A stretch of 54,469 nucleotides of DNA from NCBI GenBank assembly GCA_023415145.1, contig JAEZLW010000191.1:1-54469 (forward strand), given 5' to 3'. The notes below the pieces were generated by a model. It had not been told where the DNA came from, made no database searches, and saw only the letters and a list, made by a program, of their open reading frames with translations. This DNA comes from Bacillota bacterium. Its GTDB lineage: Bacteria > Bacillota > Clostridia > Christensenellales > Aristaeellaceae. Positions 25,350 to 34,111 of this stretch are shown piece by piece (within the stretch, counting starts at the first letter, position 1; each line of letters begins with the position of its first letter). The position numbers and the translations under genes were made by a program.

Positions 25350-25386
25350 CTCCCGGGCGGCTGTCACGCATGCGGCCGCCCGGGAG
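25350..25386 (+). terminator. GC-rich hairpin after the triplicated hydrolase genes
   Basis: CTCCCGGGCGGC (25350-25361) pairs perfectly with GCCGCCCGGGAG (25375-25386). No T-run follows on the plus strand, so it may end transcription only partly or protect the mRNA end. Confidence 0.5.
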
Positions 25387-25407
25387 CTGCAATGAACATT
25401 GATTTGG

Positions 25408-25450
25408 GCAAAACAAAACCAGGAACGGCGGGATGATTCCCGCCGCTCCT
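25408..25450 (-). terminator. Terminator of the Gfo/Idh oxidoreductase gene
   Basis: A 13-bp stem with one mismatch (25421-25433 with 25438-25450) and a 4-nt loop is followed on the minus strand by GGTTTTGTTTTG. It lies 47 nt beyond the stop of the minus-strand oxidoreductase gene. Confidence 0.75.
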
Positions 25451-25497
25451 GATGGCTGCCGGTGGTTCAAGGGTGAAAGTCCTTGAATCATTCGTGT

Positions 25498-26532
25498 TTA
25501 TAATCTTCCGCTGTATTCTGCCAGTTCAATCTTCTTTCCCAGCTTGGCGGAAGCTTCAATGGCATTGATTACATGCATGACCTCTTCGTTGTTGGCTATT
25601 GTAACCACACTGGGCTTTGTGCCTTGCTCCAGACAATCGAGGAAATAGGCGGTTTCGCGGCCATAGGCATTGTATTGCTCGGGGCTTAGCTTTTCCGGCG
25701 GATGACCGTCGCGCCAAATGTTCAGCTCGCAGAATGCCCCGTCCCGGTCGTTGATGGAATAGCCTGCCTTGTAGGTAAACTCTGCTGTGGCCTTGCTGCC
25801 CATCACCCTGGCGTACATGGTAAAGGGGTAGCCCTCCTTCATGGTGAAGCTTGTTTCGGCTACACCGCGAGCGCCGCTCAAATATTCGATGGAGGCGAAT
25901 ACGTTCTGGTAACAGGCGGTCTCATCCTTGCTGGCGAGGGTATAAACGCTCCTGGCCGGGCCAAACATGGCGTTCATGAAATCCACGTCATGCACCAGCA
26001 TATCATACATCGCGCCGCCGCCGGAGACAGGATCATACAGCCACTCGTTGCCCCAGCGCTGCGACTGGGAGCAGCGGGAGAAATAGCTCATGCGAATCTC
26101 GCCGAACTCACCGGCCTCCATCATTTGCAGCAGTTTCACATAACCTGTCCAGAAGCGTACCACATGCGCCGTCATGTACGTTATGCCGGTGCGCCGTACG
26201 ATCTGCGATACACGGTGCGCATCCGCCTGTGTCATGGCGATGGGCTTTTCGCAGAGTACCGCCTTGCCAAAGCCGGCACACAAATCAACCAGATCCACAT
26301 GGGTGCAGGTTGGCGTGGCGATGAGGCAGACCTCAATCTGAGGGAGAGCTTCCAGCATGGCTTTCGCATCGGTGAAGTATGGGCAGTGGATGCTTTCGCC
26401 TGCGCAGGCCGCCTTTTCCGGGTTCTTGTCACATACCGCAGCGAATGTGGCGTTGGGCAGCGCCGTGATGGCCGGGATATAACTCTTGCTGATCATGCCG
26501 CAGCCGATCAGTGCTATATGCCAGGTTTTCAT
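25498..26532 (-). CDS. Gfo/Idh/MocA family oxidoreductase
   Basis: A 344-aa NAD(P)-dependent sugar or inositol dehydrogenase-type protein. The N-terminal Rossmann fold starts ALIGCGMISKSYIPAI and holds the EKPIAMT motif near residue 95. The C-terminal alpha/beta sheet domain carries the usual GGGAMYDMLVHDVDFMNAMFG segment. Its start overlaps the stop of the DeoR gene by 4 nt (ATGA), so regulator and enzyme are translated together. It may belong to the sgc-like sugar pathway on either side. Substrate unknown; family members oxidise or reduce C1-C3 positions of cyclic polyols and sugars. Confidence 0.9.
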   Translation of the reverse strand: MKTWHIALIGCGMISKSYIPAITALPNATFAAVCDKNPEKAACAGESIHCPYFTDAKAMLEALPQIEVCLIATPTCTHVDLVDLCAGFGKAVLCEKPIAMTQADAHRVSQIVRRTGITYMTAHVVRFWTGYVKLLQMMEAGEFGEIRMSYFSRCSQSQRWGNEWLYDPVSGGGAMYDMLVHDVDFMNAMFGPARSVYTLASKDETACYQNVFASIEYLSGARGVAETSFTMKEGYPFTMYARVMGSKATAEFTYKAGYSINDRDGAFCELNIWRDGHPPEKLSPEQYNAYGRETAYFLDCLEQGTKPSVVTIANNEEVMHVINAIEASAKLGKKIELAEYSGRL

Positions 26533-27323
26533 TCTGTTTTCCTTTCTTTTCTTGCGTGTGTCCGTTCCGCAGACAGCACACGCACGCCGGAGCTTTCCAG
26601 TCGTTCCCGGGATTCGGTGTCAATACGGTCAGTGATGAGTACATTCAGCGCATCGAGGCCGCACAGGCGCGCAAATACCTGCCGGTTGAACTTGGAGCAG
26701 TCGGCCACGGCGATCACTTCCTGTGCCGCCTTGATCATGGCGCTCTTGACATGGGTTTCTTCCATGGTGCGGTTGGTAATGCCCCAGGTAAAATCAATGG
26801 CATCGCAGCCCAGGAAAAGCTTTTTGACCTTGATGTTGCTGATGAAGCCAATGGCCTCTGCACCAACCAAGGTGTAAACGGATGGCAGCAGCGTACCGCC
26901 CGTCATGATGAGCGAGATGCCGCCGCGGTCGGCCAGTGTAACGCCGATCTTTAAATCATTGGTGATGACCGTCACTTGCTTTGCCTTGATACGGTTGGCT
27001 ATTTCAAAGGTGGTGGATCCGGAGTCAAGCATGATTACATCACCGTCGTCGATCATGTCGGCGGCGATGGAGGCAATGGCCTGTTTACTCTCGATGTTCT
27101 CCTGAAAACGGATGAAGGATGGAATCTCCTTGTTGGGACTGTGCTGAAGGCACACCGCACCGCCATGTGTCTTGATGATCAGACCCCTTGTTGCCAAATC
27201 GTTGATATCATTGCGGATCGTCACCAGTGAGGTCTTGAACGCACTGGCCAATTCCTCAGTCTTAACGGCCTGCTTTTCATTGATAAAATTGAGCATCTTT
27301 TCCTGCCGTTCTATCCGAAACAC
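26529..27323 (-). CDS. DeoR family transcriptional regulator
   Basis: A 264-aa sugar-phosphate-responsive repressor. The start is a GTG at 27323 with AGGAAGGG 8 nt upstream. The N-terminal DeoR helix-turn-helix (about residues 6-57, with LASAFKTSLVTIRNDINDLATRG) precedes a C-terminal ribose-phosphate-isomerase-like effector domain (MLDSGSTTFEIANRI, LFLGCDAIDFTWGITN, VIAVADCSKFNRQVF). DeoR proteins are usually relieved by a phosphorylated sugar. This fits an FGGY kinase product from the neighbouring divergent operon. It is translationally coupled to the Gfo/Idh gene. Confidence 0.92.
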   Translation of the reverse strand: MFRIERQEKMLNFINEKQAVKTEELASAFKTSLVTIRNDINDLATRGLIIKTHGGAVCLQHSPNKEIPSFIRFQENIESKQAIASIAADMIDDGDVIMLDSGSTTFEIANRIKAKQVTVITNDLKIGVTLADRGGISLIMTGGTLLPSVYTLVGAEAIGFISNIKVKKLFLGCDAIDFTWGITNRTMEETHVKSAMIKAAQEVIAVADCSKFNRQVFARLCGLDALNVLITDRIDTESRERLESSGVRVLSAERTHARKERKTE

Positions 27324-27382
27324 TTATATCGCCCTTCCTGTTGCAATGCTGTATCCGCTGGTATGCGCTAAAATTTTATCTT

Positions 27383-27412
27383 ATCATAACACAATACAAC
27401 ACCATTTTCCAA
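27383..27412 (-). promoter_or_regulatory. Candidate promoter of the DeoR-Gfo/Idh pair
   Basis: On the minus strand TTGGAA (27407-27412), an 18-bp spacer and TATGAT (27383-27388) form a plausible promoter about 60 nt upstream of the DeoR GTG. The pair could also be read from the BtpA-family promoter at 28311. Confidence 0.45.
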
Positions 27413-27463
27413 TGTACGGAAAGAAGCTTTGTAATCCTTCTCCAACAAGAGCGATTGTATGTA

Positions 27464-28270
27464 TCAGCCCCGGATGGAACGTACCTTGTCCATGAACGCT
27501 ACTACACGGTCCTTGTCCACGCTGTTGTCAAACTTGCCGTCCTTTTTAAAGGTAGTGCCTACCACGGCACCATCGGCAATCTTGAAGATTTCTTCTATGG
27601 TACCCAGTTTGCAGCCTGTGTTGGCAAAGACCGGGGTGTTGGGAATGGCATTCTTTACACGGGCCAGCACACCCAAATCAGTGTCCACGCCCGCTGTCAT
27701 GCCGCTGACGCAGATCACATCGGGGTTGTTGTTGAACACAGTGGTTTTGGCGATATCGGCTACGTCGCGGGGTGTGAGGTACTGGGCCGCCTCTGGTACG
27801 ATATTGTACAGCAGCTTGCAGTTCATAAGGCCCAAACGCGCGCGATGACGGGCAATCTCCCCTGTGTTGGTATCCCACAGGCCGAAATCACTGGCATACA
27901 CGCCGCTCATGATCTCACGTATGAATTTTGCGCCTGTGGCGGCAGCCAGATCCAAACTGGCAAATGGGTCCCACAACACGTTCACGCCGAAGGGTATTTT
28001 GATCTCGTCCATCAATTCGCCAATCACGCGGGCCATGGATGCGGTTGTTTCCGGATTGACTTTCTTGAGATATGGCATGCTGAACTCATTGGAGAACATC
28101 ACGGCGTCCACCCCGCCAGCCTGAAGCGCATGAAACTCCTTGCAGGCCGCGTCCACAACCTTTTGCATGCCTCCCTTTTTATCGTAATAGGGATCGCCGG
28201 GCAGTGGCTGCAAATGACACATGGCGATGACCGGCTTTATTGTTCCAAAGAGTTGTTGAATCCACTCCAT
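27464..28270 (-). CDS. BtpA/SgcQ family protein
   Basis: A 268-aa TIM-barrel protein of the BtpA family, in which E. coli SgcQ is the sugar-operon member. The ATG at 28270 is preferred: AAAGGA lies 11 nt upstream, and the extra 23 residues of the longer frame look non-coding and overlap the promoter. Family segments are KPVIAMCHLQPLPGDP at the N-terminus, GVDAVMFSNEF, PFGVNVLWDP, FIREIMSGVYASDFG and PVFANTGCKLGTIEE near the C-terminus. No reaction is established for the sugar-operon branch. The context with a DeoR regulator, an M42 protein and a sugar kinase mirrors the sgc locus. Confidence 0.85.
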   Translation of the reverse strand: MEWIQQLFGTIKPVIAMCHLQPLPGDPYYDKKGGMQKVVDAACKEFHALQAGGVDAVMFSNEFSMPYLKKVNPETTASMARVIGELMDEIKIPFGVNVLWDPFASLDLAAATGAKFIREIMSGVYASDFGLWDTNTGEIARHRARLGLMNCKLLYNIVPEAAQYLTPRDVADIAKTTVFNNNPDVICVSGMTAGVDTDLGVLARVKNAIPNTPVFANTGCKLGTIEEIFKIADGAVVGTTFKKDGKFDNSVDKDRVVAFMDKVRSIRG

Positions 28271-28310
28271 CGATAACCATATCCTTTCGTTTGTTTTCTT
28301 TTCCCTTCTT

Positions 28311-28339
28311 ATCCTAGCATTCTGTAGCGCTTTTGTCAA
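28311..28339 (-). promoter_or_regulatory. Promoter of the BtpA-family gene
   Basis: TTGACA (28334-28339 on the plus strand as TGTCAA), a 17-bp spacer and TAGGAT (28311-28316). Transcription would start near 28304, some 34 nt before the ATG at 28270. Confidence 0.75.
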
Positions 28340-28522
28340 GCATCATTAAGCACTGGTAAGTATTTGATAGTTGAAAATTTGCGATACGTATTCCACCAAC
28401 GTAACAGGAAGGAGATACAGATGCTCCAATAGTCCCGAATTCTTTGCTTTCACAACTTCTTTACACAGTTCTTTATAAGAAAATATTTTTAAATAAACGA
28501 AAGAAATAAACAAGTGACATAT

Positions 28523-28552
28523 TGACAAGCAATACCCGTAAGCGATATCATG
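28523..28552 (+). promoter_or_regulatory. Promoter of the isomerase-HAD-M42-FGGY operon
   Basis: TTGACA (28523-28528), an 18-bp spacer and TATCAT (28547-28552). The start near 28559 would leave a leader of about 64 nt before the ATG at 28623. Confidence 0.68.
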
Positions 28553-28622
28553 ATTGCATAAATCAAAGTTGAACAAAACAACAGCATATCCATAAGGGGA
28601 AAAAGACGAGGAGTGACACGGC

Positions 28623-29537
28623 ATGACAAGTCCGATCCGTAAAGGCATCAATATTTGGTCCTTTGATCAAACCCTGAGCATTGAGGAATGCATGCACATG
28701 GCCAAGGACGCGGGCTTTGAGGGTATAGAGCTGGCTTTGGCCGCCAAGGGTCCCCTCAGCATGGAATCTGCCGACGAGGATATTTTAGCCATTGCCACGG
28801 CGGCAAAGAGAATCAACATGGAAATCAATGCGCTGGCCACAGGCCTCTACTGGCAGTACAGCCTTACCAGCAACCGCGAGGACATTCGTGAAAAGGCCAA
28901 GGCCGTTGCCCGCCGGGAAATGGAAATCGGCAAGCTGCTGGGGGCGGATGTGGTGATGGTCTGCCCCGGAGCGGTGGGTGTGGATTTCCGCCCCGAGGAT
29001 GTGGTGCCCGACGCCAAGGAGATAGCATTCTTTTCAGGCAGTGAGATTATCGACTATGAGGTGGCCTACCAGCGCTCACAGGAGGCTCTTCGGGAACTGG
29101 GCGAATACGCCGGCAAAGTAGGCATTCGCATCGGCGTGGAAAACATCTGGAACAAGTTCCTTCTTTCGCCGCTGGAAATGCGCGATTTCATCGACGGGAT
29201 AGGTTCACCAAACGTAGGTGTGTGGCTGGATGTGGCCAACATGATGATGTTTGGTTATCCAGAGCAGTGGATACGCATTCTGGGCAACCGAATCATCAAG
29301 GTTCATTTCAAGGATTTCCGCTGTGCAGTGAAGAGCCTGGATGGCTTTGTGGACCTGCTGGCGGGCGATGTGAACTGGAAGGCCGTGAAGCGCTCTCTGG
29401 ATCAGATCGGCTACGCTGGCTGGTGTAACGGCGAGATGTGCCCGACATACAAGCAGTATACGGATCAGATGATCTATAACTGCTCGGCGGCCATGGATTG
29501 CATTTTGGAAAGGAAACAACAGTGGATGGGACAATAA
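28623..29537 (+). CDS. Sugar phosphate isomerase/epimerase (hexulose-6-phosphate isomerase-like)
   Basis: A 304-aa TIM-barrel epimerase of the AP-endonuclease-2 superfamily. Likely metal ligands are Glu in IGVENIWNKF, Asp in VGVWLDVANM, His in IKVHFKDFR and Glu in WCNGEM. The overall pattern resembles UlaE/SgbU-type L-xylulose-5-phosphate 3-epimerases. GAGGAG precedes the ATG. It is the first gene of a four-gene operon that includes a sugar kinase, so a phosphorylated ketose is the likely substrate. It is distinct from the TIM-barrel isomerase at 8941. Confidence 0.87.
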   Translation: MTSPIRKGINIWSFDQTLSIEECMHMAKDAGFEGIELALAAKGPLSMESADEDILAIATAAKRINMEINALATGLYWQYSLTSNREDIREKAKAVARREMEIGKLLGADVVMVCPGAVGVDFRPEDVVPDAKEIAFFSGSEIIDYEVAYQRSQEALRELGEYAGKVGIRIGVENIWNKFLLSPLEMRDFIDGIGSPNVGVWLDVANMMMFGYPEQWIRILGNRIIKVHFKDFRCAVKSLDGFVDLLAGDVNWKAVKRSLDQIGYAGWCNGEMCPTYKQYTDQMIYNCSAAMDCILERKQQWMGQ

Positions 29538-29565
29538 AACGAAGAACATTGAAGGCGGGTACGCT

Positions 29566-30204
29566 ATGAAACCTGCAATTCTTTTCGATTTTGATGGCAC
29601 GCTGTTTTTCGGCACGGCAGCGCTGAATACGTGGTGCTTTACCCGGGCACTTCAGAAGATGGGTCTGTCCGAAGCCACCGGAGAGAAGATTGCAATGAGC
29701 GTGGGGATGACCTTCCAAAATGTTGCCCGCCTGATGACGGATAGCGAAGAACCGGAAATTCTCGCCCAATTTGAAGAACTGACGTTCCTACACGTGCCCA
29801 GCTATATCGAAACTCATGTGCGGCCGGATCCCGTCGTGCACGGTATGCTTGCCGCGCTTGGGAAACAGGCCAGGCTGGCTGTTTGCTCCAACGCTGCAGC
29901 CAGCTATCTGAACCCAATGCTTGAGGCATTGGGCCTTACGCCCTTTTTCGATACCATCTGGGCCTATCACAATAACTACCGCAAAGCCACAGCCATCCCC
30001 GAGGTGCTGCGCCTGCTGGGCTCGGAACGCGGTGTGTTCGTGGGAGATCGCCTGGAGGATGTGTTAGCAGCCCGGGAAGCGGGTATCCCCGTGGTGGGAA
30101 TTCGCAATGCAGCTTATCCCGCAGAAACGGACGGTGCGGATATCACAGTGGAAAATCACGTACAGATGCAGGCAGCCATTGAAACGCTGCTAATCAGGAG
30201 GTAA
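29566..30204 (+). CDS. HAD family hydrolase (phosphoglycolate phosphatase-like)
   Basis: A 212-aa HAD-superfamily phosphatase. Motif I is LFDFDGTLFF with the nucleophilic Asp and the acid/base Asp two residues on. Motif II is the Ser in VCSNAAASYL, motif III the Lys in NNYRKATAIP, and motif IV GDRLEDVLAARE. The alpha-helical cap between residues 20 and 90 places it in subfamily I. It could dephosphorylate a sugar phosphate or a toxic by-product of the kinase in this operon, or act as a phosphomutase-type relative. Its gene is 7 nt from the M42 gene. Confidence 0.87.
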   Translation: MKPAILFDFDGTLFFGTAALNTWCFTRALQKMGLSEATGEKIAMSVGMTFQNVARLMTDSEEPEILAQFEELTFLHVPSYIETHVRPDPVVHGMLAALGKQARLAVCSNAAASYLNPMLEALGLTPFFDTIWAYHNNYRKATAIPEVLRLLGSERGVFVGDRLEDVLAAREAGIPVVGIRNAAYPAETDGADITVENHVQMQAAIETLLIRR

Positions 30205-30211
30205 AGAACCC

Positions 30212-31303
30212 ATGGATATGATGAACACGCTTCGGGACTTTATGCTCACCCCCGCACCCAGCGGCTACGAGAATGAAATGGCCTGCAAAATGGCCGGTGC
30301 GCTTGGTCCCTATTGCGAGGATGTGCGCATCGACCGTGTTGGCAACGTGATTGGCAAGGTCTCAGGAACCAACGACGCAAAACTGCCCCGGATGATGGTC
30401 TTTGGTCATATGGATCAATTGGGGTTCATCGTACGCCGCATCGAAGCCGACGGCTACATTCAGGTAGACCGTCTGGGAGGCATCCCCGAGAAGGTGCTGC
30501 CAGGCCTGCAGCTTCTTATCCGCTCCGAGGACGGCAAGTGGCACAAGGGCGTTTTCGGCCCGAAGGCGCATCATGCCATGCCCGCCGAGGAGAAGTACAG
30601 GGTGGATCAGGTTACGTCACTGTTCATCGACGCGGGCGCAAAAACCGCAGGGGAGGTTCGCGCACTGGGCATTGAGGTCGGCTGCCCGGTCATCTACAAG
30701 CCTGCCTTTGAAAACCTGCTGGGCACCCGCGTCACCGGCACATCGGTGGACAACCGCGGAGCCTGCGCAACGCTGGTCTGCGTGGCCGAGCGTCTGCAAA
30801 AAAACCGCCCGGCCTGCGACGTGTACATCGTGGGCACTGTGTGGGAGGAATTCAATCTGCGCGGCGCAATGATGGCTGCCCGTACCATCAAGCCTGATCT
30901 GGCCATCATGCTGGACGTGACGCTGGCCAGCGATACACACGACCTGAGTGACCGCTTCGAGAACAAACTGGGCGAAGGCCCATGCGTGCAGTTGTACAGC
31001 TTCCACGGCCGTGGAACACTGAACGGCACCCTTCCCCATCAGCCGCTTTTTAACTTGTGCAAAGCCTGCGCTGCCAAGGAAAATCTCCCTTTACAGCGTT
31101 TCGCGGCGCTGGGTATCATTACCGATGCGGCCTATCTCCAACTGGAGCAGGATGGCGTAGCATGCCTGGAGATGGGTTTTCCCGCCCGCTATACCCACAC
31201 CCCCGTCGAGGTTTGCGATGTGAGCGATCTTAAAAAGCTGGCGCAGCTTGTGGCCGCAATGGCCCGCTCCGTGGATGAAGACTTCCAATTGAACCGCTAT
31301 TGA
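30212..31303 (+). CDS. M42 family metallopeptidase-like protein (SgcX/FrvX type)
   Basis: A 363-aa protein of the M42 aminopeptidase family, with AGGAGGT before the ATG. All expected metal and catalytic positions are kept: His66 and Asp68 (FGHMDQLGF), Asp180 (SVDNRGACA), Glu212 and Glu213 (VWEEFNLRGA), Asp235 (LDVTLASDTHD) and His329 (ARYTHTPVE). M42 homologues named SgcX and FrvX occur in E. coli sugar operons, where their substrate is unknown. Placement between a HAD phosphatase and an FGGY kinase suggests action on an amide- or amino-acid-linked sugar rather than general peptides. That last point is inference. Confidence 0.88.
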   Translation: MDMMNTLRDFMLTPAPSGYENEMACKMAGALGPYCEDVRIDRVGNVIGKVSGTNDAKLPRMMVFGHMDQLGFIVRRIEADGYIQVDRLGGIPEKVLPGLQLLIRSEDGKWHKGVFGPKAHHAMPAEEKYRVDQVTSLFIDAGAKTAGEVRALGIEVGCPVIYKPAFENLLGTRVTGTSVDNRGACATLVCVAERLQKNRPACDVYIVGTVWEEFNLRGAMMAARTIKPDLAIMLDVTLASDTHDLSDRFENKLGEGPCVQLYSFHGRGTLNGTLPHQPLFNLCKACAAKENLPLQRFAALGIITDAAYLQLEQDGVACLEMGFPARYTHTPVEVCDVSDLKKLAQLVAAMARSVDEDFQLNRY

Positions 31304-31313
31304 GGTGAATGCT

Positions 31314-32828
31314 ATGAACAAGCCGTATTTTATGGGTATCGACATTGGCACCTTTGAAAGCAAGGGTGTACTGACCGATGCCAAAGCAAACGTCATTGCC
31401 TATCAGGCATGTCCCCATGTGATGGAATCGCTAAAGCCAGGCTGGGCGGAGCATGACGCAGAAGGCGTGTGGTGGCACGACCTGTGCCAGCTTTCTAACG
31501 CGCTTATTGCTAAGGCCACGGTTGATCCCAAGGACATCGTGTCCGTGGGCGTGAGCGGTATCGCTCCCTGCTGCCTGCCGGTGGACGAGAATCTCAAGCC
31601 GCTGCGCAAGGCCATCCTCTACGGCATCGACGTGCGGGCAGCCAAGGAGATCAGCCAACTCAACGCAAAAATCGGCGAGGATGTAATCCTCGAGCGCTGC
31701 GGCACGCCGCTGACCACGCAATCCGCCGGTGCGAAGGTATTGTGGATTCAGCACAATGAACCGGAGGTTTTCAAAAAAACGGCGAAGTTCGTGACGTGCA
31801 GCACCTATCTGGTGGCCAAGCTTACGGGGCAATTTCCCATTGACCGGTATACCGCCGCGACGTGGGTGCCTCTGTACAGCGTGGAAAAGGAGGATTGGGA
31901 AGACGACCTGCTGGGCATCTGCCGCCGGGACCAGTTGGCTGACTGCCGCTGGACCGACGAGATCGCCGGCACGGTGCATGAACAAGCCTCCCGGCAAACC
32001 GGTCTGGCGGTGGGCACGAAAGTCACTACCGGCACCGCCGACGCATCCGCCGATGCGCTTTCCGTAGGTGTGACACGTCCCGGTGACATGATGATCATGT
32101 ATGGCTCCTCCATTTTCATCATTCACGTGGTGGATCAGCTGGTAAAGGACAAACGTCTGTGGTCCGGCCCGTACCTGTTCAGGGGTACGTATTCGGTAGC
32201 GGCGGGCATGAGCTGCTCCGGTACGTTGATCCGCTGGTTCCGTGATAACTTCGCCCGTGACATCCTCGAGAAGGCTGAGCACGAGGGACTGAACCCCTAC
32301 GCTGAAATGACCGCATTGGCGAAGGACATTCCCGCCGGCAGTAATGGGCTGATTGTGCTGCCCTATTTCTCCGGCGAGCGCACGCCCATCAACGATCCTG
32401 CCGCGAAGGGTCTCATTTTCGGACTGAACCTGCTGCACAACCGGGGCCACATTTACAAGGCGATCCTGGAAGGCGTGGGCTATGGTGTGAACCAGCATTT
32501 TATAATTTTCAGCGAGTTGGGTATGGTGACCAATAAGGTGATGGCCGTGGGCGGCGGCGTAAAAAATCAGGTGTGGCTGCAAGCAGTATCGGACATTTGC
32601 GGCAAGACGCAACAGTACGTACAGGTGGAGATCGGCGCAGCTTATGGCGATGCGATGCTGGCAGCGCTGGGTGTGGGATACTACAAAAATCTGGAGGAGC
32701 TGAACCAACTGGTGATGATCAAGAGCACAGCAAAGCCGGACGCAGACAACCACAAGGCATATAAGCCGCTGGCCAAGAAATATGGCGAGCTGTACCAGAG
32801 TACAAAGCATATCATGCATGAAGATTAG
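31314..32828 (+). CDS. FGGY family carbohydrate kinase
   Basis: A 504-aa sugar kinase. The ATG at 31314 is preferred because GAGG lies 8 nt upstream; an in-frame GTG at 31305 falls within that site. The phosphate-binding GIDIGTFESKGVLTD lies at the N-terminus. A central GTADASADALSVG region includes the likely catalytic Asp. The C-terminal VGGGVKNQVWLQAVSDICG motif binds adenosine. It is of the xylulokinase/gluconate-kinase type. As last gene of the operon it should phosphorylate the sugar that enters the isomerase step, and its product may be the DeoR effector. Specificity is not predictable here. Confidence 0.9.
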   Translation: MNKPYFMGIDIGTFESKGVLTDAKANVIAYQACPHVMESLKPGWAEHDAEGVWWHDLCQLSNALIAKATVDPKDIVSVGVSGIAPCCLPVDENLKPLRKAILYGIDVRAAKEISQLNAKIGEDVILERCGTPLTTQSAGAKVLWIQHNEPEVFKKTAKFVTCSTYLVAKLTGQFPIDRYTAATWVPLYSVEKEDWEDDLLGICRRDQLADCRWTDEIAGTVHEQASRQTGLAVGTKVTTGTADASADALSVGVTRPGDMMIMYGSSIFIIHVVDQLVKDKRLWSGPYLFRGTYSVAAGMSCSGTLIRWFRDNFARDILEKAEHEGLNPYAEMTALAKDIPAGSNGLIVLPYFSGERTPINDPAAKGLIFGLNLLHNRGHIYKAILEGVGYGVNQHFIIFSELGMVTNKVMAVGGGVKNQVWLQAVSDICGKTQQYVQVEIGAAYGDAMLAALGVGYYKNLEELNQLVMIKSTAKPDADNHKAYKPLAKKYGELYQSTKHIMHED

Positions 32829-32906
32829 TGCGTTTCAGCAAATGTGATGACAGTAATGAGACTTATTCACTGAAGAATGCATGAGTTCAAACGATGCGTT
32901 TCACAT

Positions 32907-32946
32907 GCAGCACTGATATCATTTATCAGGCTGCTTGTCATTTTTA
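32907..32946 (+). terminator. Likely terminator after the FGGY kinase gene
   Basis: GCAGC-CTGATA (32907-32918, with a bulged A at 32912) pairs with TATCAG-GCTGC (32924-32934). A T-rich stretch TTGTCATTTTT follows. It lies between two convergent operons. Confidence 0.6.
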
Positions 32947-33055
32947 TGTGTTCTCACAGCAACCTTATTGACGGTATTTCTCTTGCTCTTGTCTTGTCAA
33001 GGCTAGAAATATCATAGACTGTTATGGCTTTAACATTTCATTAACGCTGCAAATG

Positions 33056-34111
33056 TTATTTCAACAGCAATATATCCTTCATCGGGATAGAGGCAAAAAG
33101 CTGCTTGCCTACACTCCCCTGCCAAAGAGACTTTTCCACCTCACACTGGATAAAGGCGCGCTCGCTGTATGGTACATCTGGCCTCTTAAGCAGCAAAAGG
33201 ATGGAAAAGGGGTTTTCAACCACACGAACCACTTCATAGGATGATGTGTTTGCTGATATGCTTTGGCTTGTTTCAATCCTGATGTAATGCGACCTGAAAC
33301 CGATATAAGCTATATTCTCAGGAATAAGCCTTTCTGTTTTCAGCGTAATGCCAAAGTCCAACGCCTTTACGGTGTAATCATCCACTTTTTTTGCACGGCT
33401 AATGTTTTTAACACCGGTAAGCACAGCCGCGTTTACGGTGCCGGGGTTATGAAATATCTCATGCAGCCCGCCGCACGCATCGATCCTGCCGTTTGAGAAT
33501 ACGCCCAACCGTTTGCACATGCGGTAAACTTCATCCCGGTTGTGGGAAACCATCAGCACCGTTCCCGGAAAGTTTTCCATGGATCGGGTCAATTCCTGCT
33601 CCATCCTCCATTTCAGGTGGCTGTCCAGGGCGGATAAGGGTTCGTCCAGCAAAACCAAATCAGGCCGGGAACCAAGCAGCCTGGCCAACGCCACACGCTG
33701 CTGCTGCCCGCCAGACAGTTGGCCAGGCCGCTTGTTTTCTAGACCAGTAAGGCAAAACGATGCTATCAAAGCTTTTGCCGCATCATTTTTATATGCAGTC
33801 TCTCCGGTGATGCCGGAAAGAATATTCTGCATGACCGTCATATGGGGAAACAAGGCGTAGCTTTGAAACAGGTATCCGACACGCCTCTTTTGCGGCGGAA
33901 GGTTGATGCCTTTTGCGGAATCAAACAGCGTTCTGCCATTATGGCGGATCACCCCCTGATCCGGGGTTTCGATACCGGCAATGCACTTTAACGTCATGCT
34001 CTTCCCGCAGCCGGAAGCACCCAGCATGCCCATCCATTCGTCACCGGCTGTGAAATCCAAATCCAACGCAAAACTTCCAAGCTTTTTCTTGATTTTTACA
34101 ACGAGAGGCAT
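33056..34111 (-). CDS. modC: Molybdate ABC transporter ATP-binding protein ModC
   Basis: A 351-aa ABC ATPase. Walker A is GASGCGKS, the signature LSGGQQQR, Walker B LVLLDEPLSALD and the H-loop MVSHNRDE. After the nucleotide-binding domain (to about residue 230), a C-terminal TOBE-like part could sense oxyanion. The ATG at 34111 shares one base with the modB stop (TGATG), so it is coupled to modB; an in-frame TTG lies just upstream. It powers ModB at the inner face of the membrane. It is the only ABC ATPase in the window and is not expected to serve the sugar permeases. Confidence 0.92.
   Translation of the reverse strand: MPLVVKIKKKLGSFALDLDFTAGDEWMGMLGASGCGKSMTLKCIAGIETPDQGVIRHNGRTLFDSAKGINLPPQKRRVGYLFQSYALFPHMTVMQNILSGITGETAYKNDAAKALIASFCLTGLENKRPGQLSGGQQQRVALARLLGSRPDLVLLDEPLSALDSHLKWRMEQELTRSMENFPGTVLMVSHNRDEVYRMCKRLGVFSNGRIDACGGLHEIFHNPGTVNAAVLTGVKNISRAKKVDDYTVKALDFGITLKTERLIPENIAYIGFRSHYIRIETSQSISANTSSYEVVRVVENPFSILLLLKRPDVPYSERAFIQCEVEKSLWQGSVGKQLFASIPMKDILLLK

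Larger units (their letters stand above)
28271..28622. other. Divergent promoter region of the sgc-like locus
   Basis: This 350-bp gap separates the BtpA-family gene from the isomerase gene and contains a good promoter for each direction (listed separately). Both are plausible DeoR targets. The AT-rich middle part (about 28440-28520) has no open frame with a ribosome binding site. Confidence 0.6.

Noticed and set aside
31431..32819. 462-aa minus-strand open frame opposite the FGGY kinase gene
   Set aside because: The composition (many His, Val, Gln, Leu) is that of an antisense shadow; the kinase motifs lie on the plus strand.
33031..33058. AT-rich hairpin (TAACATTT/AAATGTTA) at the end of modC as its terminator
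   Set aside because: The stem includes the modC stop codon and is weak, and no clear U-run follows on the minus strand.
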